Positions 1 through 7,326 of a DNA stretch of 64,000 nucleotides are shown here, piece by piece (within the stretch, counting starts at the first letter, position 1; every line of letters begins with the position of its first letter). The stretch is from the NCBI GenBank assembly GCA_963170155.1, contig CAUJGP010000024.1, positions 1-64,000 on the forward strand, written 5' to 3'. The stretch is from Bdellovibrionota bacterium. Its GTDB lineage: Bacteria; Bdellovibrionota; Bdellovibrionia; Bdellovibrionales; Bdellovibrionaceae. The notes under the pieces were generated by a model. That model was not told the origin of the DNA and did not search any database. It was given only the letters and a program-made list of their open reading frames with translations. The position numbers were made by a program, and so were the translations under genes.

Positions 1-140
1 TAACGGAAGGTTTACATCGAAGAATAGATGAGATATTGAATCGAGCTTACGGAATGAGAAATTTTAATAATTTTAAAATCCGAGTAAAAGCCTATGCTGG
101 CTAACAAAAGTTCGACTGCCCCAGTCTTTGGCGTAGAGCC
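1..140 (+). mobile_element. 3' end of an ISL3-like insertion sequence
   Basis: The first 140 bases read as the tail of an insertion sequence cut by the window edge: the transposase C-terminus (3-104) followed by a short non-coding end. The reverse complement of the segment ending at 140 begins GGCTCTACGCCAAAG, which resembles ISL3-family terminal inverted repeats that start GGCTCT. I cannot see the other end or the target duplication, so the exact boundary near 140 is inferred. The IS lies within or at the edge of the integrative element that fills the first 11.8 kb. Confidence 0.55.
3..104 (+). CDS. transposase C-terminus, ISL3-like (partial)
   Basis: An open frame entering from the left edge and stopping at TAA 102-104 encodes about 33 residues. 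It reads TEGLHRRIDEILNRAYG and then a RNFNNFKIRVKAYAG-like ending. This pattern (TEG-N/H-xxI, AYGxRNFxxFxxR) is typical of the extreme C-terminus of IS204/IS1001/IS1165 (ISL3) DDE transposases, just after the catalytic glutamate. Only this tail is in the window, so intactness cannot be judged. The family call rests on motif memory and not on an alignment. Confidence 0.65.
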   Translation, partial: TEGLHRRIDEILNRAYGMRNFNNFKIRVKAYAG

Positions 141-188
141 CCCCGACATCCCCTACATCAAAACCCCTACGCACAAGCTTATAAGTTA

Positions 189-689
189 TTGATTTTATTG
201 GGTAATTCGGTAAAAAATGGCTCGCACCATGCGGCCAATAAGAACGGTCGTTCCTCCAAATTGTATATCTCTGATTTCACTGAGTTTCAAGTCATTCCCT
301 GGTATCAGAATCGGGCTTTCCTCCACCGGAAATATGTCACCGAGAGCATGTCTTCTAGGCAAATCGCCAAGTTGATAGGTTCCTCCAGATCGACAGTCAT
401 AACCCATCTAAAGACGCACGGCATTCGTCTGCGACGCCAAGAGGAAAGCCACGCCTTGAACCCAGGGCAAATCAGATTCGGCTCCAAACTACTTCACGGG
501 CGGTTGGTCGAAAATAAGGGTGAGACTCAAGTCATTCAAAAAATGATCGGTCTCCGCAAGCAGGGGTTTAGCTATTGGAAAATTGCCGCCGTCCTTAACT
601 CGATGGCGATACCGACGAAATCCAAAACTGCGAAATGGCAAGCCGCAACGGTTATGAAAATCGTCAAGGGTCTCCAGGATGGCCCATGA
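189..689 (+). CDS. HTH protein with recombinase-like C-terminal motif
   Basis: A 166-residue basic protein of unknown function. Residues about 55-85 (SSRQIAKLIGSSRSTVITHLKTHGI) look like a helix-turn-helix. The C-terminus (FSYWKIAAVLNSMAIPTKSKTAKWQAATVMKIV) matches the motif ending the Pfam Recombinase domain of serine recombinases, where it precedes the DNA-binding zinc region. No resolvase catalytic domain is present, so it may be a stand-alone DNA-binding protein or a recombinase remnant. The only long-frame start is TTG at 189 without a clear Shine-Dalgarno, so the start is uncertain. It sits immediately downstream of the IS end. Confidence 0.6.
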   Translation: MILLGNSVKNGSHHAANKNGRSSKLYISDFTEFQVIPWYQNRAFLHRKYVTESMSSRQIAKLIGSSRSTVITHLKTHGIRLRRQEESHALNPGQIRFGSKLLHGRLVENKGETQVIQKMIGLRKQGFSYWKIAAVLNSMAIPTKSKTAKWQAATVMKIVKGLQDGP

Positions 690-699
690 CTCGCATCTG

Positions 700-1248
700 T
701 CAAACGAGAGGCCATCTCACCGAGAAATAGTAAACCAGTAGGCCCATGAGCCAACCGTCTGCGGGGGCCAGCAAATACTTGTCTATCGTGAACGGCAAAA
801 AGGATTTCGTTAGGTCTCGGTAAATGAGATTCGTTCCAAAGTGGACAAACACCCAACCGCAAATTGCAGAGAATAGTGAAACGTCGGTCAGCTGGAAAAC
901 GCCAACAATGGGTTGGATCAAGTCTTGTCGTGAAAAGACAACGGATTGTCCGATCAAAAAAAATAAGAACCCGAACACGGGCATACTGAGGTTCGCTAAA
1001 AAGCTTATTGGATACTGTTTACCGAATGAACCCAACTCCGAGAGCTTGTAGTTGTTCTTGATAAACGCATAGGCCGACAGAAACGCCGCCAGGTAGATCG
1101 GAACAAATTCCTTCGGCGTCGGCGTGTGTCCATTCAAAATCAAATGTGCGGACAAAATTCCCAGAAAACTAGCACCGACTCGAACGGCAACAAGCTCCAA
1201 TGCCTTGTCACTGCTATTTGCATTCTTTGGCCCTTTGATGTTTTGCAT
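700..1248 (-). CDS. multi-spanning membrane protein, unknown
   Basis: A 182-residue hydrophobic protein with about four to five predicted membrane segments: around residues 25-40, 50-65, 83-105, 115-138 and 165-178. No enzymatic or transporter motif is recognisable. It is convergent with the HTH gene that ends at 689 and divergent from the lipoprotein gene at 1379. Start ATG at 1248; the sequence upstream shows only a weak Shine-Dalgarno. It lies in the higher-GC mobile region and is probably accessory cargo. Function not assigned. Confidence 0.6.
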   Translation of the reverse strand: MQNIKGPKNANSSDKALELVAVRVGASFLGILSAHLILNGHTPTPKEFVPIYLAAFLSAYAFIKNNYKLSELGSFGKQYPISFLANLSMPVFGFLFFLIGQSVVFSRQDLIQPIVGVFQLTDVSLFSAICGWVFVHFGTNLIYRDLTKSFLPFTIDKYLLAPADGWLMGLLVYYFSVRWPLV

Positions 1249-1378
1249 CCCATTAAGGTATGGCCTCCGCTTTTAAAATCCAACTGTTGAAACGGCCTCC
1301 CAAAACGCCGGACTCATTCAAAACCGATAATTCTTTCCGAGGCGGGCAATTTCGCACGTCCAAACCGAAAGGATCAGA

Positions 1379-2035
1379 ATGAGACAGTCCAAGAACCTAT
1401 TGGCCATACTTTTTTGTTTAACACTCGCCGCTTGCAGTGGAGGCGGAGGCTCGTCACGCTTGCCGTCGTCCGATACGGGCAGCGGGCCTGACGATGGCGG
1501 CGGTACACCGCCAGTCATGTCAACCGACTGGAGAGATTATAGTCCCATGTTTGATTGTGACCTTAGTTACGGCGGAGCGAATTTTTCGTTTGGGACTCAG
1601 TACAAGAAATTCGCTCAACCGATTGCCGTCACTCAAACAAGAGTCGGCGCAGCTATCACGGGCATTTATTATCCAAGCGGACAGACCGTCTCCCTGTACG
1701 ATGACCTTAGTGGAAACCCAGGCAATCTTTTGGCAACGGCCACGGACTCAAACTATTTTGATAAGACGAGCGGGTTTGGTTCCATGTGCTGCAATGATCG
1801 AACTTTTGTTTGGTACTTTCCAAGCTTCGTCAGCACAACTTCGGGGAGCACCTACTACATTGTAACGACGCCGATCAATCCGGCGGAATATACGAGCTTC
1901 AAGGTTGCATCACTCCAAGGAGCCGGATGCTATTCGACTCAACCGATGCAATGTCAGAAAATGGATGACACTTGGGAGACCTGTCAGATTTCAGGCGGTC
2001 AGTTTAACGTCCTCTTGCAAGATTTGCTTTATTGA
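1379..2035 (+). CDS. lipoprotein, unknown function
   Basis: A 218-residue protein with a classic lipoprotein signal: MRQSKN, a hydrophobic stretch, then lipobox LAAC with cysteine near residue 19. A Gly/Ser-rich linker (SGGGGSS and later GSGPDDGGG) follows, as in surface-exposed lipoproteins. The mature part (residues about 50-218) has several cysteines (FDCDL, MCCND, AGCYS, MQCQ, TCQ) and a predicted beta-rich character, compatible with disulfide-stabilised packing. No family recognised. It is transcribed alone, with a hairpin at 2060-2083 just downstream. Confidence 0.75.
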   Translation: MRQSKNLLAILFCLTLAACSGGGGSSRLPSSDTGSGPDDGGGTPPVMSTDWRDYSPMFDCDLSYGGANFSFGTQYKKFAQPIAVTQTRVGAAITGIYYPSGQTVSLYDDLSGNPGNLLATATDSNYFDKTSGFGSMCCNDRTFVWYFPSFVSTTSGSTYYIVTTPINPAEYTSFKVASLQGAGCYSTQPMQCQKMDDTWETCQISGGQFNVLLQDLLY

Positions 2036-2059
2036 AACTGTCGAGGCGTGATTTCGTTC

Positions 2060-2083
2060 GGGGCCATGTGCGTGCGTGGCCCC
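2060..2083. terminator. candidate hairpin terminator between convergent genes
   Basis: A 7-bp perfect stem (GGGGCCA 2060-2066 with TGGCCCC 2077-2083) and 10-nt loop lies between the convergent lipoprotein gene ending at 2035 and the membrane-protein gene ending at 2088. The following T-run is poor on both strands (TCCTTTA on plus), so termination strength is doubtful. Confidence 0.45.
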
Positions 2084-2087
2084 TCCT

Positions 2088-2597
2088 TTAAGACGCCACT
2101 TTCACAGGGCCTTGTCGTTCCTTGAGGATTGATCCTAATTGAGTCTCGAATTGGCTTGCCATGAAAGCCCACACGATTGCTCCGACGATGCCCCAAAATG
2201 TTGTGACGGCGAACAAGATGAAGCCAATTCCGACTATTCTCGCACCGACTCCCTGACTCGCTATCGCCAGATTCCAGGTCTGAAATCCTCTGTACCATGT
2301 TTTCGTAATATCAAAACGCTGAGGTGAAACCACGTTCCAAAGGTCTTCTTTTTCATCGGCCAAAAGGTCAGACAGCTTCAAAGTTGAAGCGGCCAACTCA
2401 AAAGAGATTTTCTTTCCATTTTTTCGGACGTTCTTGAGTTCGGCGGACCTTTTTTGAATCACCGACTCCGCATCGTTAGGGAGCGAATTTATTTCGTCCT
2501 CAAGTCGGCGCTTTGCTTTCAAGAAAAAATATCCGTGCATGAAAACAAGATTCAATAGAAATAACACGGCCCCTATCGCTAAGATTTTTTCTGTCAT
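2088..2597 (-). CDS. membrane protein with coiled-coil segment, unknown
   Basis: About 169 residues when started at ATG 2597, which is preceded by AAAGGA at a good distance. A longer frame from 2654 would overlap the upstream gene and is less likely. An N-terminal membrane helix (residues about 5-27) is followed by a charged helical segment with RRLEDEINSLP. A second hydrophobic stretch lies near residues 125-150 (GFILFAVTTFWGIVGAIVWAFMA). No known family. It is the last gene of a leftward run led by the XRE regulator at 4486. Confidence 0.65.
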   Translation of the reverse strand: MTEKILAIGAVLFLLNLVFMHGYFFLKAKRRLEDEINSLPNDAESVIQKRSAELKNVRKNGKKISFELAASTLKLSDLLADEKEDLWNVVSPQRFDITKTWYRGFQTWNLAIASQGVGARIVGIGFILFAVTTFWGIVGAIVWAFMASQFETQLGSILKERQGPVKVAS

Positions 2598-2637
2598 CTG
2601 GATGTCCTTTGCATAGTTGACTGTTTCTGTGCTCGAT

Positions 2638-3327
2638 TCATTGAAATGCCCCACTGATTTCTGACTCTTTTATGCAGCTAAAATTTGTAAGCTGGGGAGT
2701 GATGTCCGCATTTGAAATAGAAGCGTCGTGATATGTGTAAAGTCCTGGAGGATTGAAATTTAGAAGTTGAACCGTTCCGGTTGCAGTCCCAGACAGATCG
2801 AACAAATTGTGCTGATAAAAAGCTGACGCATTGACTGGCCGCTCAAAGCTAAAATAAGCCCTGCCTAAGTAATCGGGACTATTGAAGTTAACGGAGCAGT
2901 ATCCAACAACTCCGTGTGTGAAAACGTACGTTCCAACCCATAACTTAAAGCGGGGAATAGAGTTGCCATCGGCATAAGCCATAGCTACGCCCACGCAATT
3001 TCCGCTTGGAGAAAGCCAATCGGTCTTAAAGACTGACCAACGTTCAGCGGTTGGAACGTATGCAGCAATGCAGGTCTCGGTGCAAATTTCAAATTTTGGC
3101 GTACAAACAAGAATTTTGTTTTCCGATCCGTCGATTGGCGTTGAGCCGTCAAGTTTGACTAGCTTGTATGAAGCTGCTACCGCCGATTGGGATTCGGCAT
3201 TCAAGGCGCTATTGTACGCTTTAGGATTGGACCCGCTTGAGGCGTCCGATCCACTACCGCCTTGTTGACCAAGGCATGAAGTTAGACTGAGTGAAAGCGC
3301 AATCATCCAAAGATTCGTATTTTTCAT
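2638..3327 (-). CDS. lipoprotein, unknown function
   Basis: A 229-residue protein with signal MKNTNLWMIALSLSL and lipobox LTSC (cysteine at residue 18), followed by a Gly/Ser linker (GQQGGSGSDASSGS). The mature domain has six to eight cysteines and many aromatic and beta-prone stretches. No match recalled. It lies 20 bp after the exported Cys-rich protein gene and 40 bp before the membrane protein gene, all leftward, which suggests one transcript for an envelope module on the element. Confidence 0.72.
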   Translation of the reverse strand: MKNTNLWMIALSLSLTSCLGQQGGSGSDASSGSNPKAYNSALNAESQSAVAASYKLVKLDGSTPIDGSENKILVCTPKFEICTETCIAAYVPTAERWSVFKTDWLSPSGNCVGVAMAYADGNSIPRFKLWVGTYVFTHGVVGYCSVNFNSPDYLGRAYFSFERPVNASAFYQHNLFDLSGTATGTVQLLNFNPPGLYTYHDASISNADITPQLTNFSCIKESEISGAFQ

Positions 3328-3347
3328 CGAAATCCTCCTGTCTCATT

Positions 3348-4172
3348 TCATCGACAGCCTGTTTTGCACAGGTCGGCTTGACTGGCGATGTTCCGTTGAC
3401 ACGAAGAAATGCAGTTATTGCGTGCTACATGCCCACCGCTGCACCTTTGATGACATTGAACTTCCAGATTCATTCTCTGGGATTCGCACGTTTTGTTACA
3501 GGTCTTCGCTGACTCGGATATACCTCCATACTTGGCCTGATCAAGACAGCGGTTGTATGCTTCAAGTGAGTGATCTTTTGAATAGGTGTCATTGCACGCA
3601 AGTGTGGTTTTGAGTTGCGCATTTTGCTTTGCAGCTTGTTCGTTCATTTCACGGAGCGCATTAGCTCTAACTTGTTCCAGATATTCACGGTTCTTTCTGT
3701 CGGCCTCAGTTTCGACGGACTTAATTTTGTTCGTTTCAATTTTTGCCTGTTCGGTCTCTTGAGATTGCCGTTGCTGTTCCTGAGCCGCTTTACGTTCTTT
3801 AACGCCAATATCGAATTGTAGAGACATTTTTGTGCTTTGTTGGGTACCCGAAAACCCAAAATTCACTTGAGACAAAACGGCCTTGAAACAATCCTCAGTC
3901 TTTTGATCACGCTTCGGCGATAAAACAGACTTGCTATCCGTTGTTTTTCCGTCCTCTGAAACCTGAAAGCTTAGGTCCAATTTGCCATCGACAAAGCCAC
4001 ATGCTGCAAAGTCCTGTTTCTTTGCAGACATTGCTCTGCGTGCGGCCTCTCGATCTAATGTGCCATCCATTCGCAAATCGTTATAATCAACCTCGATTGA
4101 CATAGGCTTCACACCTTCGGCCCATGATATAAAACCCGACAGAATCACTAAACTAAATATGAGTGACCTCAC
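3348..4172 (-). CDS. exported protein, AgmX-like N-terminal part, coiled coil, Cys-rich tail
   Basis: A 274-residue secreted protein. The signal peptide (residues 1-19, cleavage near SWAEG) is followed by a domain (about 25-125) with paired cysteines in FAACGF and TEDCFKAV. This arrangement resembles the C-terminal domain of AgmX/TonB-like periplasmic proteins. A charged Gln/Glu/Lys coiled-coil (about 128-190) comes next, then a cysteine-rich tail (about 195-274) with repeated CNKTCESQ, CHQRC, CISSCQ and CKTGC pairs. The start ATG overlaps the stop of the XRE regulator (ATGA), so the two are translationally coupled. Function unknown. Confidence 0.68.
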   Translation of the reverse strand: MRSLIFSLVILSGFISWAEGVKPMSIEVDYNDLRMDGTLDREAARRAMSAKKQDFAACGFVDGKLDLSFQVSEDGKTTDSKSVLSPKRDQKTEDCFKAVLSQVNFGFSGTQQSTKMSLQFDIGVKERKAAQEQQRQSQETEQAKIETNKIKSVETEADRKNREYLEQVRANALREMNEQAAKQNAQLKTTLACNDTYSKDHSLEAYNRCLDQAKYGGISESAKTCNKTCESQRMNLEVQCHQRCSGGHVARNNCISSCQRNIASQADLCKTGCR

Positions 4173-4486
4173 TTTGAACCCCCCTCGTCATCAGGAATGG
4201 CTCGCTCAATTTTGACCTTCAGCCAACCGCTGAAGACCTCGGATGTTTTTAGTGAGTTCAATGAATTAAGTTTGGAGTTTTGCCCTGAAAGTAAAAAGTC
4301 AGTGGTCACGTTAAAATAGTCCGACAGCGCCAAGATATGATCTGGGTTGTAAGCAGCTTTTTTGCCATGAAGGTATGAAGCGACCGTTGAGGCGGGAATG
4401 CCCGTGGCCTTTGCGACCTGAGCAAGCTTCACGCCTTTGTCGTCGATCAACTTTTTTAAGATTTCGTTTAACTTAGCCTTCTTCAT
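4169..4486 (-). CDS. XRE/Cro-type HTH regulator
   Basis: A 105-residue protein. Residues about 8-68 form a lambda-repressor-like HTH: VKLAQVAKATGIPASTVASYLHGKKAAYNPDHILALSDYFNVTTDFLL. This fits the HTH_XRE family of element and phage repressors, which bind operator DNA as dimers. It heads a leftward run of envelope genes, and its stop overlaps the next start by four bases. It is divergent from the small gene at 4744, so the intervening 257 bp probably holds both promoters and its operators. Autoregulation is likely by analogy but not shown. Confidence 0.85.
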   Translation of the reverse strand: MKKAKLNEILKKLIDDKGVKLAQVAKATGIPASTVASYLHGKKAAYNPDHILALSDYFNVTTDFLLSGQNSKLNSLNSLKTSEVFSGWLKVKIERAIPDDEGGSK

Positions 4487-4705
4487 CCTTTTCCGTTTCG
4501 GATCAATTAGGCGCAGAGACTCGAAATCGCTACGATCATGTCGTGTTTTCTATGATGCTGTTGTGCCTCTTGCGTCTGCCTTGGAACCCAATACTCATGC
4601 GCCCTTTGCGCCTCCACTAACGTATTGAACTGGTTCATTTCTACGATCCTGTTGTTTTTATATTGACCCATGCTGTCAAAAATAGCAAACTGGAAATGAT
4701 AGCAA

Positions 4706-4718
4706 TGCTTGCAAAGCA
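4706..4718. promoter_or_regulatory. inverted repeat, candidate operator in the divergent region
   Basis: TGCTT-GCA-AAGCA, a 5-bp dyad around three bases, lies 26 bp before the ATG of the rightward gene at 4744. It is inside the 257-bp divergent region with the XRE regulator. Its place and symmetry suit an operator, but only one copy was found. The rest of 4487-4743 shows no convincing gene. Confidence 0.3.
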
Positions 4719-4743
4719 ATACATATTTAAGTAGGCTTAAAGC

Positions 4744-4998
4744 ATGTCTAAAAATGAGATTAAAAGCATTGCCGTTAGCTATCGTTTGGAACCGGAAATC
4801 TTGGCGCAATTATTCGTCATCACGAGTCTGCGCCCAGGTCGAACGGAAGTTGAAACGGTCAGGGAATTGATCACGAAGCGATATGAAGACGAATTGAAGT
4901 CTGACCGTGACCGAGTTTTGAAACAGAAAAAGGCGGCTGACGAAGAAATCTCGTCCAGGCTAACGGCGCTCGCAAAGGCGAGAAAACAAAAGAGATAG
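4744..4998 (+). CDS. small basic protein, possible RHH-type plasmid/element factor
   Basis: An 84-residue protein: a short beta-prone N-terminus (IKSIAVSYRLEPEILAQLFVITSLRPG), then helices and a strongly charged coiled C-terminus rich in Lys/Arg. The order strand, helix, helix is consistent with a ribbon-helix-helix-like DNA-binding protein, but no diagnostic residues are seen. It lies 31 bp before the RepA-like ATPase gene, probably in the same transcript. Its stop codon is inside a hairpin (4997-5017). Confidence 0.55.
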   Translation: MSKNEIKSIAVSYRLEPEILAQLFVITSLRPGRTEVETVRELITKRYEDELKSDRDRVLKQKKAADEEISSRLTALAKARKQKR

Positions 4999-5017
4999 GG
5001 AGCTATAACGGCTCCCT
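4997..5017 (+). promoter_or_regulatory. hairpin spanning a stop codon, before repA-like gene
   Basis: AGGGAGC (4997-5003) pairs with GCTCCCT (5011-5017) across a 7-nt loop. The first arm starts inside the TAG stop of the 84-aa gene. A third AGGGAG at 5020-5025 serves as the Shine-Dalgarno of the ATPase gene and is identical to the first arm, so it could compete for the GCTCCCT arm. This offers a possible translation switch. No U-run follows, so it is not a terminator. Confidence 0.4.
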
Positions 5018-5029
5018 GAAGGGAGTCGG

Positions 5030-5788
5030 ATGGCGCTCAAAATTTTCAGCCCTAACGAGCTACAGGCTCGACAGGAATCCAATCGTTTTCTAATCGACCG
5101 ATTTCTTCCTTCGTCTTCTGTTGGCGTGATCAGCGGGCCGCCAAAAGTTCGCAAAAGCTGGGTGTGCAGCGAAATTCTCGTCAGTCTCGCAACTGGCTCA
5201 AAATGCTTTCAAACTCACGACGTCATGGAGAAACAGTCTGTCTTGTATCTGCCACTTGAGGATTCTGCCGAAATCGTTCGATCAAGAATGGAACTTATGG
5301 CTCAGGGCAGAGGTCTCTCGCTTCGTGACTTGGACGAAATTCATATCTGCCCGACATACGATTTTCGCCTTGATGATCGCAGCACAATTTCTGATTTGAA
5401 AAAAACCGTCCTCGACCGTCAAATTCAACTGATCATCATTGACCCACTGGTTCGCTGTCTTGGTGACGTGTCGGAAAATCATTCAGGTCAGATCAATACG
5501 ATTCTTTCAAGCCTACGAAGTATCCAGATCGAATCTGGCGCAACGATTCTCTTGGTTCACCATAACAAGAAAGGCGGTAAAACTGGCGGTGAAAGTCTGC
5601 GTGGTAGCTCCAATCTTTTTAGCTGGATCGACTTCGGGTTGTATTGCTCGAAACCCGCTGAGACGGTCACTCAGATTGATTTGCAGTTCAAAGGATTCCC
5701 AGAAGCGTGCCCCGTGTTTTTTGAGCTTCGTAATTCTGGCGCTGGGATACTTCCGACATCATTAGGAGTTGAAAAGGCAGTCACATGA
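5030..5788 (+). CDS. RepA-like AAA ATPase (AAA_25, replicative helicase family)
   Basis: A 252-residue RecA-fold ATPase of the AAA_25/RepA type, used by plasmids and integrative elements as a DnaB-like helicase or replication factor. Walker A is GPPKVRKS (residues 36-43), with Arg in place of the usual second Gly, a variation I recall from this family. Walker B is LIIIDPL near residue 140, followed by LLVHHNKKG and a GESLRGSSNL segment near 190, all typical. Start ATG 5030 has AAGGGAG six bases upstream. No initiator Rep protein or origin is recognisable nearby. Confidence 0.8.
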   Translation: MALKIFSPNELQARQESNRFLIDRFLPSSSVGVISGPPKVRKSWVCSEILVSLATGSKCFQTHDVMEKQSVLYLPLEDSAEIVRSRMELMAQGRGLSLRDLDEIHICPTYDFRLDDRSTISDLKKTVLDRQIQLIIIDPLVRCLGDVSENHSGQINTILSSLRSIQIESGATILLVHHNKKGGKTGGESLRGSSNLFSWIDFGLYCSKPAETVTQIDLQFKGFPEACPVFFELRNSGAGILPTSLGVEKAVT

Positions 5789-5819
5789 TCAACAGTGGAC
5801 CAATTTACTCAACTATTTA

Positions 5820-5843
5820 TTTTCTGAAACTCAGAAAATTTTT
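5820..5843 (+). terminator. intrinsic terminator after the RepA-like gene
   Basis: TTTTCTGA (5820-5827) pairs with TCAGAAAA (5831-5838) over an AAC loop and is followed by TTTTTG. The stem is AT-rich but perfect. It lies 32 bp after the stop codon at 5788. A second, longer-looped dyad (GGAGCCT/AGGCTCC, about 5887-5918) precedes the resolvase gene. Confidence 0.55.
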
Positions 5844-5936
5844 GAAAAATAAAATTTTGCGGGACCGACCACTAAGCACTGAAATGGAGCCTCCTTTTCC
5901 TAGGCCAAACAGGCTCCCCCACACTGGAGGTTATTT

Positions 5937-6542
5937 ATGAAGCAACGAGCGTGCCTTTATTTGAGGGTTAGCTCTGATGAGCAATCCACGGATTTGCAAC
6001 GAGACGACCTCGTTAGATATGCCGACTTGCGGAGTTGGGAGGTCGTGGAAATTTTTGAGGATCATTGGACCGGAACGAATGATCAGAGGCCCGCTTTCCA
6101 ACGCATGATGAAAGCGGCTCACGAACGTCAATTCGATATTGTATGCTGTTGGCGATTCGACCGTTTCGGTCGGAATATCAGAAATCTCATTGAAAACATT
6201 CAGACCCTCGAAACACTAGGTATTCACTTTTGCTCGTTCAAGGATCAAGTTGATATGTCCACGCCACAAGGACGGCTGTTCGCACACTTGCTATTCTGTT
6301 TCAGCCAGTTCGAGGTGGAGTCTCTTAAACAACGGACAATCGCAGGTATGGCAGCGGCAAAGGCCCGTGGTGCCCAGATAGGCCGTCCACGCAAGGTTGA
6401 CCCAGGAAAGGTCATGGAGCTTCGAGGCCAAGGATTGTCGGTCTCTGAGGTCGCAAGGCGACTGGGTATCAGTAGGGCCTCGGTGTCTGAGACCGTCAAA
6501 AAGGGTATTTTAGAAGGGCCTGTTAAAAAGGGTGCGGGGTGA
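5937..6542 (+). CDS. small serine recombinase (resolvase/invertase family)
   Basis: A 201-residue resolvase/invertase. The catalytic N-terminal domain carries YLRVSSDEQST (nucleophile Ser near residue 12), CCWRFDRFGRN around residue 70, and QFEVESLKQRTIAGMAAAKARG at the E-helix end near 125-145. A C-terminal HTH follows: IGRPRKVDPGKVMELRGQGLSVSEVARRLGISRASVS. Length and order match Tn3-type resolvases. Its likely job is resolving dimers or inverting a segment of the element. The start is well supported by GGAGG six bases upstream. A res site may lie in 5789-5936 but was not delimited. Confidence 0.92.
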   Translation: MKQRACLYLRVSSDEQSTDLQRDDLVRYADLRSWEVVEIFEDHWTGTNDQRPAFQRMMKAAHERQFDIVCCWRFDRFGRNIRNLIENIQTLETLGIHFCSFKDQVDMSTPQGRLFAHLLFCFSQFEVESLKQRTIAGMAAAKARGAQIGRPRKVDPGKVMELRGQGLSVSEVARRLGISRASVSETVKKGILEGPVKKGAG

Positions 6543-6545
6543 TAT

Positions 6546-6827
6546 ATGAACAGCCATGATACCAAGTCAGGGAAGCTGTCGAAAAAAGATCCCTTGCTAA
6601 CACCTGCAATGGAGCGAATCTGGCGTCAGGCGGTCGATTGCGTGCGCCGTGCGCCCGATACAAGTATGGGCCTGGAATGGGAGACCCAGGTTCAAATGCT
6701 TCTGATAGCCCTCGACGTTGATATAACGCCCGCAATTCTGAATGCAGCGGTCATGTCGGCCCTGGAGGGTGAGTCTCTGTCCTGGCTGGTCTCACGAATC
6801 GAGCATGAACAGTCCAAAGCCTCGTGA
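6546..6827 (+). CDS. hypothetical protein coupled to resolvase
   Basis: A 93-residue protein beginning three bases after the resolvase stop, so probably co-translated with it. It is helical in character with a mixed charge pattern (AMERIWRQAVDCVRRAP, EWETQVQMLLIALDVDITPAILNAAVMSALEGESLSWLVSRIEHE). No motif is recognised and there is no signal peptide. It may be an accessory of the recombination unit, but this is only a neighbourhood inference. Confidence 0.55.
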   Translation: MNSHDTKSGKLSKKDPLLTPAMERIWRQAVDCVRRAPDTSMGLEWETQVQMLLIALDVDITPAILNAAVMSALEGESLSWLVSRIEHEQSKAS

Positions 6828-7032
6828 GCCGATCACGACATTGCTTCGGCGTCACTTTAAGAAAAAACCAGTACAACGATCAATCATTTGAATTTTACAA
6901 CTTGCGGTCGTTGCCGACGGAAGCTTTGCATCCAACGTGTTGGACCGGACACCCTACGACTACGCCAGAATAAAAATCCAACTCGCTGGAAACCTTGCGA
7001 ATAGTTGATTTTGTCTCAGACAGTTTTGACAG

Positions 7033-7245
7033 TTACCTGTCCGACATCAATTCAAGCGCCCTAGCGAGTCTGGCCCGATAGTTCATTTTGTCTTTTGTGA
7101 ATCTACCACGTCTGTAGTTCATCACAAGGCGCTCTATCAGCTCCGATTGATTCACTCCCAAGCCTTTGCACATTTCGTCGAGAATGGCTTTTGTCTGTCC
7201 TGATACTCTGACGCCTAATCTTGATTTGGGTTGATGTCCCATCAT
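7033..7245 (-). CDS. ribbon-helix-helix-like DNA-binding protein
   Basis: About 70 residues from ATG 7245, which has AGGAG five bases upstream. A second ATG at 7242 is possible. The long frame to 7326 overlaps the neighbouring gene and lacks this signal. The core SRLGVRVSGQTKAILDEMCKGLGVNQSELIERLVMNYR has the beta-alpha-alpha layout of RHH (MetJ/Arc) proteins, used by elements as repressors or mobilisation accessory factors. It directly follows the 209-aa gene, with 81 bp between. Function otherwise unknown. Confidence 0.6.
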   Translation of the reverse strand: MMGHQPKSRLGVRVSGQTKAILDEMCKGLGVNQSELIERLVMNYRRGRFTKDKMNYRARLARALELMSDR

Positions 7246-7326
7246 AACAACTCCTGGCCGCCACAAATGCGACGGCCTTGCTGTCATTCTAACAAATGTC
7301 GGATCAGATTTTCGGACGAAAACCAA

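Noticed and set aside
4507-4809. Leftward 100-codon ORF in the divergent region by the XRE gene
   Set aside because: Overlaps the start of the rightward 84-aa gene, has no ribosome-binding site and no recognisable motif.
5937-6542. Small resolvase as the element integrase
   Set aside because: It lacks the long C-terminal part of site-specific integrases and is far from the tRNA junction; the large serine recombinase at 10158 is a better candidate.
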